Part shown: positions 8,812 through 18,080 of the stretch, piece after piece | Position numbering within the stretch: the first letter of the stretch is position 1 | Layout: each line of letters opens with the position of its first letter | From: Clostridiaceae bacterium | Lineage (GTDB): Bacteria > Bacillota > Clostridia > Lachnospirales > Lachnospiraceae | Length of the DNA stretch: 48,595 nucleotides | Assembly: GCA_902362865.1 (NCBI GenBank) | Contig: CABIYE010000025.1 | Location: 1-48,595 of the forward strand | Direction of reading: 5' to 3' | Notes under the pieces: model-generated | Told to the model about the DNA's origin: nothing | The model's database searches: none | Seen by the model: the letters and a program-made list of their open reading frames with translations, nothing else | Translations under genes and position numbers: made by a program

Positions 8812-9378
8812 TTAATGATTATCCTCCAATGCCTGTTTTAAAAATGCTTCATAGGCAGTTTCTTGCTGTGCAAATATTTCATCCGCTGAAATGCCCGGTG
8901 TTGTTACTGAGAAAATCGTACCGATGCCAATCGTATAAATCAACATATTTAAATGCAGTTGTCTGGCATGTGTTGTACTGATGTGTAATTTGTCGGCAAT
9001 GATTTCGGCAAGCTGTGGATTGGTTTCTGCTTGATATAAATCATCCAGCGAGGAGATTCCCTGGCGTTGGTGTAAAATAAAAATCTTAAATAGGTGAGGT
9101 TCTTCTTTGGCTAATTGAATGTATGATTTTCCTGTACTGCGGAACAAATCGTCTTTGTTAATATGAGCCGCTACATATTCTTGTATAAAACGATTGACTT
9201 GCAGAATTACATCTTGCCGCAGGCCATCCATATTTTTACAGTAACTATAAATGGGCTGCACAGAGCATCCGATTTTGTCCGCGATATTTTTTACCATAAC
9301 TTGTTCCATCCCACTGCTTCTTGCAATTTCAAAGGCGGCATTGACAACCATTTCTTTCGTGATTCTTTGCTTTGGCAT
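8812..9378 (-). CDS. TetR/AcrR-family transcriptional repressor
   Basis: A 188-residue protein. The N-terminal 60 residues form the TetR helix-turn-helix (ITKEMVVNAAFEIARSSG, then VKNIADKIGCSVQPIYSYC). The remaining helical part is the ligand-binding and dimerization domain. The start is fixed by AAGGAG seven bases before the ATG. It is the first gene of a two-gene operon with the flavodoxin. A long palindrome covers its own promoter, so autorepression relieved by an inducer is the simplest model. The inducer cannot be read from the sequence. Confidence 0.85.
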   Translation of the reverse strand: MPKQRITKEMVVNAAFEIARSSGMEQVMVKNIADKIGCSVQPIYSYCKNMDGLRQDVILQVNRFIQEYVAAHINKDDLFRSTGKSYIQLAKEEPHLFKIFILHQRQGISSLDDLYQAETNPQLAEIIADKLHISTTHARQLHLNMLIYTIGIGTIFSVTTPGISADEIFAQQETAYEAFLKQALEDNH

Positions 9379-9389
9379 TCGTTATCTCC

Positions 9390-9454
9390 TTATAATTAGT
9401 TTATATAAATGAGTTATATAAGCTAATTATAAATAAAGAAATAGAAATTGTCAA
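9390..9454 (-). promoter_or_regulatory. Consensus promoter overlapped by a TetR-type palindrome
   Basis: On the minus strand TTGACA (9449-9454) and TATAAT (9426-9431) are exactly 17 nt apart, a full consensus promoter. The palindrome TTATAATTAG (9390-9399) / CTAATTATAA (9423-9432) overlaps the -10 and the transcription start, and contains inner TATATA repeats. Binding there would block RNA polymerase, which fits autoregulation of the TetR-flavodoxin operon. Confidence 0.75.
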
Positions 9455-9838
9455 GAGCTCTTTTTTGTACAAAGATTAAGAGAAAAAAAGGAAGAGAAAA
9501 GGATATACTGATGTGGCAGAGTGGCTTCCTTCCTCGGGGTATGGATACTTGTAGTGGAAAAGTAGGTAAAAATGTATTTTATTGGCGTAGGATTTTTGTT
9601 GAAGATGATGAAAAAAGGTAGTAAAATGTAGTGAGAGCAGAAATAAGTATATTTTTTTGCCGGGAATTATTCCCGTTCATTTTACAAACGGAATAGCAGA
9701 TGATTTTGGGAGTAAAATAAAGATTTTCCTTTTCCACGTTTTATTATTGATAATTACAATTATATGTTATTTATGCTTCGTTTGTATAGAAAACTGATGA
9801 AATGTTCAGAGTTGGATAACGAGTAGAGGTGATCTGAT
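9455..9838. other. Non-coding stretch, AT-rich, one small hairpin
   Basis: About 380 nt without a supportable gene. The only structure seen is CGGGAA/TTCCCG at 9661-9675 with a 3-nt loop. The 3' end should hold the promoter of the decayed gene that follows. No convincing pair of boxes was found. Confidence 0.5.
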
Positions 9839-10375
9839 ATGAGAAAAGCGATGCCAATCGGTGTGGATAATTTTGAAGAATTAATCACAAATGATTATCA
9901 TTATGTAGACAAAACGATGCTCATAAAAGAGTTGCTTGATGGGGAAATACCCGGTTGTTAATTTGACGCTGAAATCGGCAAAACAGAGTACTTTTGAGTC
10001 TGCATATTACAAGTTCAAAGAAGAAATTGCGGAAGAATTTGGCAGGCATCATGCTTTTCCGCGTCCATACTGGATTAACACCAGTTCAAATGAGATTATT
10101 AAGGATATGGTTGGACGGGCTGACCGGGAGATGCGGGTACAGCTTGAGATGCTTTTGGATGGAAAGACAATGGACATTCCTATACATGAAGAGATTACTT
10201 ATGCAGATATGTATGAGAGTGGAGAGAATCTATGGAATTTTCTGTATTTTACGGGATATCTGACGAAGGCAGAAGAAATATAGCAGAGCTTCAGTCGGAA
10301 GGATACAGTGACATTCTTTGTTATGGGATTTCTTTTTATCAAAAGGATTGCGAAGTGATGGCGGATTGCATCTAA
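9839..10375 (+). pseudogene. Decayed AAA-ATPase-like / PD-(D/E)XK family gene
   Basis: Three pieces of one family lie in different frames. Frame 9839-9961 gives the N-terminus MRKAMPIGVDNFEELI and YHYVDKT. Frame 9936-10283 gives middle pieces (YPVVNLTLKSAKQSTFESAY, then ESGENLWNFLYFTGYLT). The last piece, 10277-10375, gives DILCYGISFYQKDC, the usual C-terminus. Intact members are 500-600 residues, with an AAA-ATPase-like domain and a C-terminal PD-(D/E)XK nuclease-like domain. More than half is missing here, including the Walker A site. These genes exist in many copies in gut Clostridia and decay often. Confidence 0.7.
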
Positions 10376-10405
10376 AAGGCTGCCGGATAATTGGAGGGAT
10401 CGAAT

Positions 10406-11410
10406 ATGGAATATACAAACTTAGGAAATACGGACATTCAAATTTCTAAACTATGCGTTGGCTGTATGAGCTTCGGCAAGGCAGGAGCCATGCATGACTG
10501 GACATTGGATGAAAGCAGCACGGAGCAGCTTGTCAGGCACGCTCTGGATCTTGGCATTAATTTTTTCGATACGGCTAACGGTTACTCTGCCGGAACCAGT
10601 GAGGAATATCTGGGGCGGGCGCTGAAAAAGAATATTGCCCGTGACAAGGTTGTGATTGCTTCCAAGGTCTATTTCAACCCCGGCAGATTGTCTGCCCCGG
10701 CTATCCGCCGGGAAATCGACGGGACGCTCCGGCGGCTGGGAACAGACTATCTGGATTTGTACATCATTCACCGCTTTGATTATGAAACGCCCATTGAGGA
10801 AACGATGGAAGCTCTGAATGAGTTGGTGCAAGCCGGAAAAGTGCGGGCGCTGGGCGCTTCTGCTATGTACGGATATCAATTTTATAATATGCAGCTCGCA
10901 GCTCACAACCACGGCTGGGCGCAGTTTGAAGCCATGGAAAATCATTATAACCTTCTCTACCGGGAGGATGAACGGGAACTCATCCCCATTTGTAAACAGA
11001 TGGGTGTGTCTCTAATGCCCTACAGTCCTTTGGCAGCAGGACACCTGGCTCGGCCAGAGTGGAAAGCGGATACGCTTCGCAGCCGTACCGACCGGGTAGC
11101 CATGGGCAAATATGACCGTACCCAAGAACAGGATATGCAGATTGTGAACCGGGTTCATGAACTGGCGGTGCGTTATGGTGTAAAGATGTCTCAGATTGCT
11201 ATCGCATGGCACTGGGCCAAAGGTGTCGCAGCTCCCATCATCGGAGCGACGAAGGCTAACTACTTTGACGATGCAGTGGGAGCGTTGGCTGTAAAGCTGA
11301 CGACAGAGGATATTGCCTGGCTGGAAGAGCCCTATTTTCCCCACCGGATTGTAGGCGCTATTGACCGAAATCCTGCAGATGGTGTCATGCTGTTGGATGA
11401 AAAGAAGTAA
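10406..11410 (+). CDS. Aldo/keto reductase
   Basis: A 334-residue cytoplasmic (beta/alpha)8 NADPH-dependent reductase of carbonyl compounds. The catalytic tetrad is visible as D55 and Y60 (FFDTANGYSAG), K87 (VIASKVYF) and H122 (YIIHRFD). The C-terminal IIGATKANYFDDA is the usual cofactor-phosphate region. The length matches the AKR family that includes YhdN and Tas-like proteins. ATG 10406 has GGAGGG seven bases upstream, better than the upstream TTG at 10391. It follows the decayed AAA gene and has no obvious operon partner. The substrate is unknown; a detoxification role fits the flavodoxin and nitroreductase nearby. Confidence 0.88.
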   Translation: MEYTNLGNTDIQISKLCVGCMSFGKAGAMHDWTLDESSTEQLVRHALDLGINFFDTANGYSAGTSEEYLGRALKKNIARDKVVIASKVYFNPGRLSAPAIRREIDGTLRRLGTDYLDLYIIHRFDYETPIEETMEALNELVQAGKVRALGASAMYGYQFYNMQLAAHNHGWAQFEAMENHYNLLYREDERELIPICKQMGVSLMPYSPLAAGHLARPEWKADTLRSRTDRVAMGKYDRTQEQDMQIVNRVHELAVRYGVKMSQIAIAWHWAKGVAAPIIGATKANYFDDAVGALAVKLTTEDIAWLEEPYFPHRIVGAIDRNPADGVMLLDEKK

Positions 11411-11415
11411 AAAGA

Positions 11416-11460
11416 AGGCGCTTATGCAGAATACAGCTGTTTTTACCCTTCAAGCTCTCT
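11416..11460 (-). pseudogene. Short relic of a flavodoxin gene
   Basis: On the minus strand this stretch reads VKTAVFCISA, matching KRIAVFCVSA of the flavodoxin at 8276-8809. The DNA also matches: 11416-11445 is close to 8560-8589. Only about 45 nt are recognisable. It suggests that a second, inversely oriented flavodoxin gene once lay downstream of the aldo/keto reductase. Confidence 0.45.
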
Positions 11461-11596
11461 TTTTTGCGTGTAAGAAATCACAGTGATATGTCAGAATAAG
11501 ATAGATTTACAGGGGATAATGTGATAAAATATTTGAAAACTAACGGTGGTTTTTTGTATTGCCGCTGTAAAAGTGATGGAAAAGGAGGAAAAGAGA

Positions 11597-12508
11597 ATGA
11601 AAAAATGTAAGAAGGGGATTATGATTTTATTGACGCTCATGATGTCGCTGGCTATGTTGTCAGGGTGTGGGGCGAAAGAGCTGGATGCTGAAGCGGCGGT
11701 GGATGCATATCTTAGGGCAGAGCTGCAGGGAGATATCGATGATTATGCAGAATTACTGGGAAGAGATAAGGAAGATGTCCAGGAAGAATATGACACCAAT
11801 ATTGATGATATGATGGAGATGTTTGCAGAAGTAGAAGTTCTGGGAGGAAGTTTTACAGATGATTTTCCACAGGCTGTTAAGGATGTGCTGGCATCAGCAA
11901 AATATGAGATTACAGGGTCTGAAAAAGATGACGACGGGAACTATACTGTCGATGTAACCGTATATCCGTCGGATGTGTTCGATATTTTTTATGAAAAGAC
12001 TATGGAAGCTGCTGTAAGTGCGGAAGATACCTCTGACATAGGAGGGATTGTTTTGCAGGCGCTGAAAGATGCAATGGACGAGCAGACTTTTGGCGATGGG
12101 GAAGTACATCAGGTCAGAATTGATTATGATGAAGATGAGAAGCTATATGAGTTTAATGAAGATGATACCACAGAATTAATGGAAGCTTTCTTTGCGACGG
12201 AGGATACGATAGAGCAGCTTTATGAGCCTACGGGAACTGTCTATGATAATGAGTATTTGAATTGGACGAAAACAGAATGGGAGGCTGCATCCGAGGAAGA
12301 GAGGACACAGTGCTGTCTTGCTCTGGTTCAGGAGATGCAGGGATTGACAGATGAAGAGATGGCAATGATTGACCTGAATGATGAGACGATTCAGCAGGGA
12401 ATTCAACAGATGAAAGATGGGCTTGATTTAAGCTTTGAAAATGGAATGAATGTCAGTATTGGAGATTATGCGGCAATAGTTCAGGGAGAAACAGGTGCTG
12501 AAGAATAA
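11597..12508 (+). CDS. Lipoprotein, DUF5105-like
   Basis: A 303-residue lipoprotein. The ATG at 11597 follows AAAGGAGG and opens a basic n-region, a hydrophobic stretch and the lipobox LSGC (about residues 22-25). The mature part is acidic and helical. Its pattern AVDAYLRAELQGDIDDYAEL resembles the DUF5105 group of clostridial lipoproteins, an assignment made from memory of the family. It should be tethered to the outer face of the membrane. No transporter is adjacent; the nitroreductase gene follows 38 nt later with its own ribosome site and may be co-transcribed. Function is unknown. Confidence 0.7.
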   Translation: MKKCKKGIMILLTLMMSLAMLSGCGAKELDAEAAVDAYLRAELQGDIDDYAELLGRDKEDVQEEYDTNIDDMMEMFAEVEVLGGSFTDDFPQAVKDVLASAKYEITGSEKDDDGNYTVDVTVYPSDVFDIFYEKTMEAAVSAEDTSDIGGIVLQALKDAMDEQTFGDGEVHQVRIDYDEDEKLYEFNEDDTTELMEAFFATEDTIEQLYEPTGTVYDNEYLNWTKTEWEAASEEERTQCCLALVQEMQGLTDEEMAMIDLNDETIQQGIQQMKDGLDLSFENGMNVSIGDYAAIVQGETGAEE

Positions 12509-12546
12509 GAAGGCGTTCTCCATTATAAAATGAAGGAGGAGTTTCT

Positions 12547-13080
12547 GTGGAATTACAAGCATGTTTAGAAAACAGGAGGAGCATCAGACAATATAAAGAT
12601 ACGCCTGTATCAAGGGAAGTTATTAAGGAATTGATTGAGGCAGCGATATTGGCGCCGTCATGGAAGAACAGTCAGGTATCCCGGTATTATGTGGCTGATG
12701 GAGAGAAGAAGGCGCAGTTGGCAGAGTGTCTGCCTGATTTCAACCAGAAGAATGTGAAGGATGCTCCCGTACTTATTGTTTCTGCGGTTGTGAAAGGAAG
12801 AAGCGGATTTGAGAGGGATGGCAGTTATTCGACTCATTTAAAAGAAGGCTTTCAGTATTTTGATAATGGACTGCAGGTGGCAAATCTTTGTCTGAAAGCG
12901 AAGGAATTGGGATTGGGAACGCTCGTTATGGGACTTTATGATGAAGCGGCAATCAGAGAATTTTTCCATATTGATGATACCCAGGAGATTGTATCCGTAA
13001 TCAGTGTCGGGTATCCGGATATAGATCCGGTGAAGCCGAAGAGAAAAGCGGCGGAAGAGATTACTGTTTTTGCAGATTAG
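12547..13080 (+). CDS. Nitroreductase-family FMN oxidoreductase
   Basis: A 177-residue protein with a GTG start preceded by AAGGAGG. The N-terminal ENRRSIRQYKDTPVSRE (8-24) is the FMN phosphate-binding signature of the nitroreductase superfamily. It is followed by LIEAAILAPSWKNSQ. The later part, with LGLGTLVMGLYDE and VISVGYPD, supplies the remaining flavin contacts. Members reduce nitro compounds, quinones or flavins with NAD(P)H as homodimers. It is short but complete for the small clostridial type. A terminator hairpin follows, shared with the convergent GNAT gene. Confidence 0.85.
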   Translation: MELQACLENRRSIRQYKDTPVSREVIKELIEAAILAPSWKNSQVSRYYVADGEKKAQLAECLPDFNQKNVKDAPVLIVSAVVKGRSGFERDGSYSTHLKEGFQYFDNGLQVANLCLKAKELGLGTLVMGLYDEAAIREFFHIDDTQEIVSVISVGYPDIDPVKPKRKAAEEITVFAD

Positions 13081-13123
13081 AGACTTCAAAGAGCATATAG
13101 ATGTTTAAAGTGATTGTAGAAAA

Positions 13124-13162
13124 AACCAGGGTTACCGGCCTGTTTAGCCGGTCTCCCTGGTT
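13124..13162. terminator. Bidirectional terminator between convergent genes
   Basis: AACCAGGG (13124-13131) pairs with CCCTGGTT (13155-13162), with an inner stem ACCGGC/GCCGGT (13134-13139, 13147-13152). The A-run before and T-rich context after let it serve both the nitroreductase (+) and the GNAT gene (-), whose stop codon lies inside the hairpin. Confidence 0.7.
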
Positions 13163-13667
13163 AAAGATTATATTCCAGAATATAATCATCCATGTAGAAT
13201 CCGTTTCCGATATCTGCTTTCTGTTCCCGGACCGTTATAAATCCCCAATGATGATAGACATTCAGGGTATTTTCGTTATGTTTGTTGCAGGTGAGCCAGA
13301 TTTTGGATAATTTCCGTTCGCGGCACAGATCCGTAAGAAACCGGAAGACTTCCGTGCTTAAGTGTTGTCCGCGAAAGTTCTTATGAAGATACAGTTTGCT
13401 CAGAAACAGAGCGCCATCTTCTTCGTGTATTCCTGTGTAGCCGGCAAAAGTATGGCCGCTGTATACTTTAAAATATTCATATCCCTCTTCAATTTGCTCT
13501 TTGAGTGCCGGGTAGGACTGGAATTTTTCTACCATGTAATTTACCTGGGCTTCTCCTATAATGTCTGTAAAATGCTGATGCCAGATTTCGTCTGCTAATA
13601 CGGCAATATCCTGTATTTCTGCGTCTGTTTTTGCCGGAATGATTGTAGCTGTATTTATTTTCCCCAT
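13161..13667 (-). CDS. GNAT-family N-acetyltransferase
   Basis: A 168-residue protein with the acetyl-CoA-binding core: LYLHKNFRGQHLSTEVFRFL contains the R/Q-x-x-G-x-A-like pyrophosphate loop. The strand KIWLTCNKHNENTLNVYHHWG is the usual NxxAxxxYxxxGF-like end of the GNAT domain. The target (small molecule or protein N-terminus) is unknown. The start is uncertain: the ATG at 13667 is almost touching AAGGGAG. An upstream ATG at 13739 would lie before the promoter box at 13690-13698 and is therefore less likely. It is monocistronic and convergent with the nitroreductase. Confidence 0.78.
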   Translation of the reverse strand: MGKINTATIIPAKTDAEIQDIAVLADEIWHQHFTDIIGEAQVNYMVEKFQSYPALKEQIEEGYEYFKVYSGHTFAGYTGIHEEDGALFLSKLYLHKNFRGQHLSTEVFRFLTDLCRERKLSKIWLTCNKHNENTLNVYHHWGFITVREQKADIGNGFYMDDYILEYNL

Positions 13668-13689
13668 CTCCCTTCTAAAATTCTTATAA

Positions 13690-13698
13690 ATTATACCA
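13690..13698 (-). promoter_or_regulatory. Extended -10 promoter element for the GNAT gene
   Basis: On the minus strand TGGTATAAT is a perfect extended -10 (TGnTATAAT), 22 nt upstream of the chosen start codon. The -35 position (13713-13718, AACATA) is weak, as is common with extended -10 promoters. Confidence 0.55.
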
Positions 13699-13787
13699 AA
13701 ATAATTCTTACATATGTTATTATATAAGAAATAAGGCACGGAAACAATGAATATTTATGAATATTATACAACTTTTGGAGGATTTCT

Positions 13788-14492
13788 ATGAATGCATTTG
13801 TAACGCTGGAAGATGTAACGAAAGTATATCATATGGGTGAAGTGGATATTGCAGCAGCGGATGGAATCAGTTTTGAGATAGAAAAGGGAGAATTTGCTGT
13901 AGTAGTAGGACCGAGTGGAGCGGGGAAGACAACTGTTCTGAATATTCTGGGAGGAATGGATACAGCCACTGACGGAATTGTGGAAGTGGATGGAGAGGAT
14001 ATATCAGCTTATAGCCAGAGGCAGCTTACTGCATACCGGAGAGATGATATTGGATTTGTATTCCAGTTCTACAATCTGGTGCCGAACCTGACAGCGCTTG
14101 AAAATGTCGAACTTGCCCTTCAGATCTGTAAGGAACCGCTGGATGCTGCGGAGGTTCTCAGAGAGGTGGGGCTTAAGGATCGCCTGGACAATTTCCCGGC
14201 GCAGCTGTCAGGAGGAGAGCAGCAGCGTGTGTCGATTGCCAGGGCGCTTGCGAAGAACCCGAAGCTTTTGTTGTGTGACGAGCCGACAGGGGCATTGGAT
14301 TATAATACCGGAAAGTCTATTCTGAAGCTTCTTCAGGATACTTGCCGGGAAAGAGGGATGACGGTAATTCTGATTACACATAATTCGGCAATTGCTCCCA
14401 TGGCTGATCGGGTAATTAAGATTAAAAATGGAAAGGTTGCAGAAATTATTGTGAACAGACATCCGGTTTCGGTTGAGACGATTGAGTGGTAA
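13788..14492 (+). CDS. ABC transporter ATP-binding protein (MacB/LolD type)
   Basis: A 234-residue ATPase subunit. Walker A is GPSGAGKTT (41-49), the signature [15 protein letters not shown] and Walker [14 protein letters not shown] MacB/LolD-type Q-loop sits in [19 protein letters not shown] lies 8-9 bases before the ATG. It is followed 15 nt later by an FtsX-type permease, so the two form one exporter unit at the membrane. MacB/Lol-type machines act mechanically, extruding or extracting substrates from the outer leaflet rather than importing. No dedicated two-component system is adjacent. Confidence 0.92.
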   Translation: MNAFVTLEDVTKVYHMGEVDIAAADGISFEIEKGEFAVVVGPSGAGKTTVLNILGGMDTATDGIVEVDGEDISAYSQRQLTAYRRDDIGFVFQFYNLVPNLTALENVELALQICKEPLDAAEVLREVGLKDRLDNFPAQLSGGEQQRVSIARALAKNPKLLLCDEPTGALDYNTGKSILKLLQDTCRERGMTVILITHNSAIAPMADRVIKIKNGKVAEIIVNRHPVSVETIEW

Positions 14493-14507
14493 AAAGGAGC
14501 CAAGAGT

Positions 14508-17500
14508 ATGAATAATAAAATAATGCGAAAGGATTTCTATATGGAAGTCCGCAGAAGCCCGGGCAGGTTTTTATCTATCTTTTTAATCGTGGCGATGGGA
14601 GTTGCCTTTTTTTCGGGTATCCGTTCTGCCCAACCAGATATGCTGTATACCGGAGATTCGTATTTTGATGAACACCGTCTGATGGATATCAAAGTAATCA
14701 GCACACTGGGAATTACAGAGAGTGACCTGGAGGCTTTGGAAGAGGTGGATGGTGTAGAGTTGGCAGAAGGCGGATATAGCGTCGATGCATTGAGTAAAGG
14801 AGAAGAGAATCAGAAGGTTTTACATATTATGTCCATGCTTCCGACGATGAATGAGGTGGATGTGGAAGAAGGAAGGATGCCCGTAAATGAAGGGGAATGT
14901 CTGGTGGATGACAGAAGCAGTTATCAGGTTGGCGATCTTATATGGGTAGAATCCGGTACAGATACGTCCATTAAGGATACTCTCAAAACGGATGAATGGA
15001 AAGTGGTAGGGAAGGCAAGCAGTTCCTGCTATATTTCTCTGAATCGTGGGAGCGCTATGATCGGGACAGGGAGTGTCAGTGCATTTGTGATTGTACCGGA
15101 AGAGACTTTTAAATCGGAAGTTTATACGGAAGCTTACTTATTGGTGGAAGGAGCAGATGAGCTGGAGGCCTTCAGTGATGACTATGAAGAGCGGGTTGAT
15201 GAGGTTATTCAAAATATTGAAGATATTACAGGGCTGCGGGGAGAAATACGAAGAAATGAAATTGTGGACGATGCAAATCTTGAACTTGACAAAGCAAGAA
15301 AAGAGTTGACTGATGGGAAGTGGGAAGCTGAGAATAAGCTGGCAGATGCCCTGAATCAGATTACGGAAGGCGAGAATCAGCTTCAGGATGCAAAGCAACA
15401 GATTGCAGAAGGAGAGAATCTTCTTGCAGAGGCAAAAACGACTTTAGATGAAAAACAGAAGGAATTGGATGATGCGAAGGAGCAGTATGAATCCGGCAGA
15501 AGACAGCTTGAGGATGGGAAGGCTGCTTATAGTCAGGGGATGGAGTCTTACAATCAGGGACTGGAAGAATACAACTCTAATTTAGCTGTATACAAACAGA
15601 AAGCTCAGGAATACCAGCAGGCGGAAGAAGCATATGCGGCAGGGGAAGCGGAATATCAGCAGGGAAAGGCCTCCTATGAGGAGCAGAAGGCTATTTATGA
15701 GCCGATGATTCAGGCAGGAAGAGAAAGTCTGTCAGTTAAGAGGGCTGAGCTGGATGCGGGTTGGGATACTTATTATCAGATGGCAGAAAGCGAAGATGTC
15801 CAAGTGCAGCAGCAGGCAGAACTTTTGAAGCAGCAGCTGGATGAGGCGGAAGAAGCTTATCGGCAGGGAGAGGCTGAGATAACCGGTTATCAGCAGGAAT
15901 TGGATAGCGGAGCGGCGATTCTTGCGGACAGCAGAGCGCAGCTGGATGCGACAAGAGGTATACTGGATGGGGCGAAGAGCGAGTTGGATGCCGGGAAGGC
16001 ACAGTTGGATGAAGCGTATAATCAGCTTCTTGCGGCAAAGGCTGAGCTGGATGGAAGCAGAGCGCAGCTGCAATCCGGGGAGGAACAGCTTGACGATGCA
16101 TACCGGCAGCTTCAGGATGGGCAAATGCAGTTGGATGACGGACGGAAAGAGCTAAAGACACAGGAAGATACGCTGAAAGAGGCGAAGTCGGAAATTGCGG
16201 AAAAAGAACCTGAACTGGTGGATGCGAAAAGAGAGTATGAAGAAGGAAAGAAAGAGTCAGAAGAAGAAATCGCAGGTGGAGAACAGAAGATTGCAGATGC
16301 GGAAAAAGAATTATCTAATGTAGGAGAAGCTGTTTGGTATGTATATGACAGAAGTGTTCTGCCGGAGTATTCCGGCTATGGGGAGAATGCAGACCGTATG
16401 AAGGCAATCGGAGGAGTGTTCCCGGTACTGTTCTTTTTAGTGGCAGCGCTGATTAGCCTGACAAGCATGACGCGTATGGTAGAAGAGCAGAGGACGCAGA
16501 TTGGTACGATGAAAGCGTTGGGATACGGTAGGTTTGCCATTGCGTCTAAATATCTGGGGTATGCGTTGGCCGCCGCGCTTGGAGGCAGTGTTTTGGGGAT
16601 CCTGGTTGGAGAGAAAGTGATTCCTTATATCATCATATATGCGTATGGCATTATTTATCCTTATATGAATGATATCCTGGTTCCATATAATATGTATTAT
16701 GCAGTTATGGCTACTGTTGCTGCGACGGCATGTACGCTGGCGGCAACCGGAGCTGCGTGTTATAGAGAGTTGGGGGCGCAGCCGGCAGTTTTGATGCGGC
16801 CACCGTCACCCAAGAGTGGAAAACGTGTATTTATGGAGAGAATTACGTTTATTTGGAAACATTTGAGTTTCACGTGGAAATCTACGATACGTAATCTCTT
16901 CCGCTATAAGAAACGATTCTTTATGACGGTGTTTGGAATTGGCGGGTGCATGGGTCTGATGTTGTTTGCATTTGGACTGAAGGATTCTATCTACGAAATT
17001 GCGGACATCCAGTATGAGGAAATTCAAATTTATGACGGTATGGCATACCTTCAGGAAAATGTGACGGAGGAAGAGAAGGAAAATCTGTCTGCTTATATAG
17101 AGGAAGAAGAGGGCATCAAAGAGTCTTTGGATGTAAATATGCGTACGGTGACGCTGGTTCATGATTCTAATAAGAGGGAAGCGTACCAGACAGTTCCGGA
17201 AGATTTGGGGCAGATAGATGAATTTGTAAAATTCCATGACCGTGTGGGCAAAGAGGAATATACACTTGGGGATGACGGCGTCATTCTGAGTGAGAAGACG
17301 GCAAAGATGCTGGATGTGAAAGAGGGAGACACCATTGAGATTGAGGATACGGATTTCGGGAACCATAAAGTAAAGGTTGCAAATATATGTGAAAATTATA
17401 TGGGACATTATATGTATATGTCCAGGAATTTGTATGAAGAAATCTATGATGAAGAATTCACTGTGAACTGTATCTATTTTAAGACGGTGGGAGAGACCAA

Positions 17501-18008
17501 TGCCAAGATGGAGGAAACCGGTGAGAAGATACTGAAGCAGGACGCGGTGCTGAATGTCAGCTATCTTCACGATATTGAGCAGCAGCTAAATGACATGTTA
17601 AAGAGCCTGAACCTGGTGGTGATTGTGCTGATTGTGTCTGCAGGAATGCTTGCGTTTGTAGTGCTTTATAATCTGAATAATATCAATATTACAGAGCGGC
17701 GCAGAGAGCTGGCAACCCTGAAAGTATTGGGGTTCTATGACGGAGAGGTGAGCGCCTATGTATACCGTGAAAATATCATTCTTACTTTTGTTGGTATGGC
17801 GGCGGGTATCGTGATTGGAATTTTGCTGCATCGGTTTATCATCGAAACGGTAGAAGTAGATTCCGCAATGTTTGGGAGAATCATTGACTTTTCAAGTTAT
17901 ATCTATAGTATGTTGTTTACGCTGGGATTTTCTTTCTTTGTAAATGGAGTCATGTATTTCAAATTGAAGAAGATCGATATGGTAGAATCTTTGAAGAGCG
18001 TGGAGTAA
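14508..18008 (+). CDS. FtsX-like ABC permease with a giant extracytoplasmic coiled coil
   Basis: A 1166-residue membrane protein. One N-terminal transmembrane segment (about 23-40) is followed by a MacB-like periplasmic-core region. A charged coiled coil of about 350 residues follows (about 255-610) with recurring units such as AELDGSRAQLQSGEEQLDDA. Then comes a first FtsX domain (about 640-760, ARMVEEQRTQIGTMKALGY-like coupling region), a second extracellular domain, and a second FtsX domain at the C-terminus (ERRRELATLKVLGF). The duplicated coupling helices fit one polypeptide providing both permease halves. The coiled coil resembles that in YhgE/Pip-type proteins and could reach across the cell wall. 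AAAGGAGCC supports the ATG. The substrate is unknown. Confidence 0.88.
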   Translation: MNNKIMRKDFYMEVRRSPGRFLSIFLIVAMGVAFFSGIRSAQPDMLYTGDSYFDEHRLMDIKVISTLGITESDLEALEEVDGVELAEGGYSVDALSKGEENQKVLHIMSMLPTMNEVDVEEGRMPVNEGECLVDDRSSYQVGDLIWVESGTDTSIKDTLKTDEWKVVGKASSSCYISLNRGSAMIGTGSVSAFVIVPEETFKSEVYTEAYLLVEGADELEAFSDDYEERVDEVIQNIEDITGLRGEIRRNEIVDDANLELDKARKELTDGKWEAENKLADALNQITEGENQLQDAKQQIAEGENLLAEAKTTLDEKQKELDDAKEQYESGRRQLEDGKAAYSQGMESYNQGLEEYNSNLAVYKQKAQEYQQAEEAYAAGEAEYQQGKASYEEQKAIYEPMIQAGRESLSVKRAELDAGWDTYYQMAESEDVQVQQQAELLKQQLDEAEEAYRQGEAEITGYQQELDSGAAILADSRAQLDATRGILDGAKSELDAGKAQLDEAYNQLLAAKAELDGSRAQLQSGEEQLDDAYRQLQDGQMQLDDGRKELKTQEDTLKEAKSEIAEKEPELVDAKREYEEGKKESEEEIAGGEQKIADAEKELSNVGEAVWYVYDRSVLPEYSGYGENADRMKAIGGVFPVLFFLVAALISLTSMTRMVEEQRTQIGTMKALGYGRFAIASKYLGYALAAALGGSVLGILVGEKVIPYIIIYAYGIIYPYMNDILVPYNMYYAVMATVAATACTLAATGAACYRELGAQPAVLMRPPSPKSGKRVFMERITFIWKHLSFTWKSTIRNLFRYKKRFFMTVFGIGGCMGLMLFAFGLKDSIYEIADIQYEEIQIYDGMAYLQENVTEEEKENLSAYIEEEEGIKESLDVNMRTVTLVHDSNKREAYQTVPEDLGQIDEFVKFHDRVGKEEYTLGDDGVILSEKTAKMLDVKEGDTIEIEDTDFGNHKVKVANICENYMGHYMYMSRNLYEEIYDEEFTVNCIYFKTVGETNAKMEETGEKILKQDAVLNVSYLHDIEQQLNDMLKSLNLVVIVLIVSAGMLAFVVLYNLNNINITERRRELATLKVLGFYDGEVSAYVYRENIILTFVGMAAGIVIGILLHRFIIETVEVDSAMFGRIIDFSSYIYSMLFTLGFSFFVNGVMYFKLKKIDMVESLKSVE

Positions 18009-18046
18009 GTAGAGTTTATTAAAATTTTATTCTTTTAAGAAATTTG

Positions 18047-18073
18047 TTAGCACTCTTGCGAAAAGAGTGCTAA
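18047..18073. promoter_or_regulatory. Perfect CIRCE operator (HrcA binding site)
   Basis: TTAGCACTC (18047-18055), a 9-nt spacer and GAGTGCTAA (18065-18073) match the CIRCE consensus at every position. HrcA binds CIRCE and represses class I heat-shock genes. Here it lies 7 nt upstream of the -35 box of htpG and about 110 nt before its start codon. The hairpin also ends in a T-rich stretch and could help terminate the permease transcript. Confidence 0.93.
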
Positions 18074-18080
18074 TTTTCTA

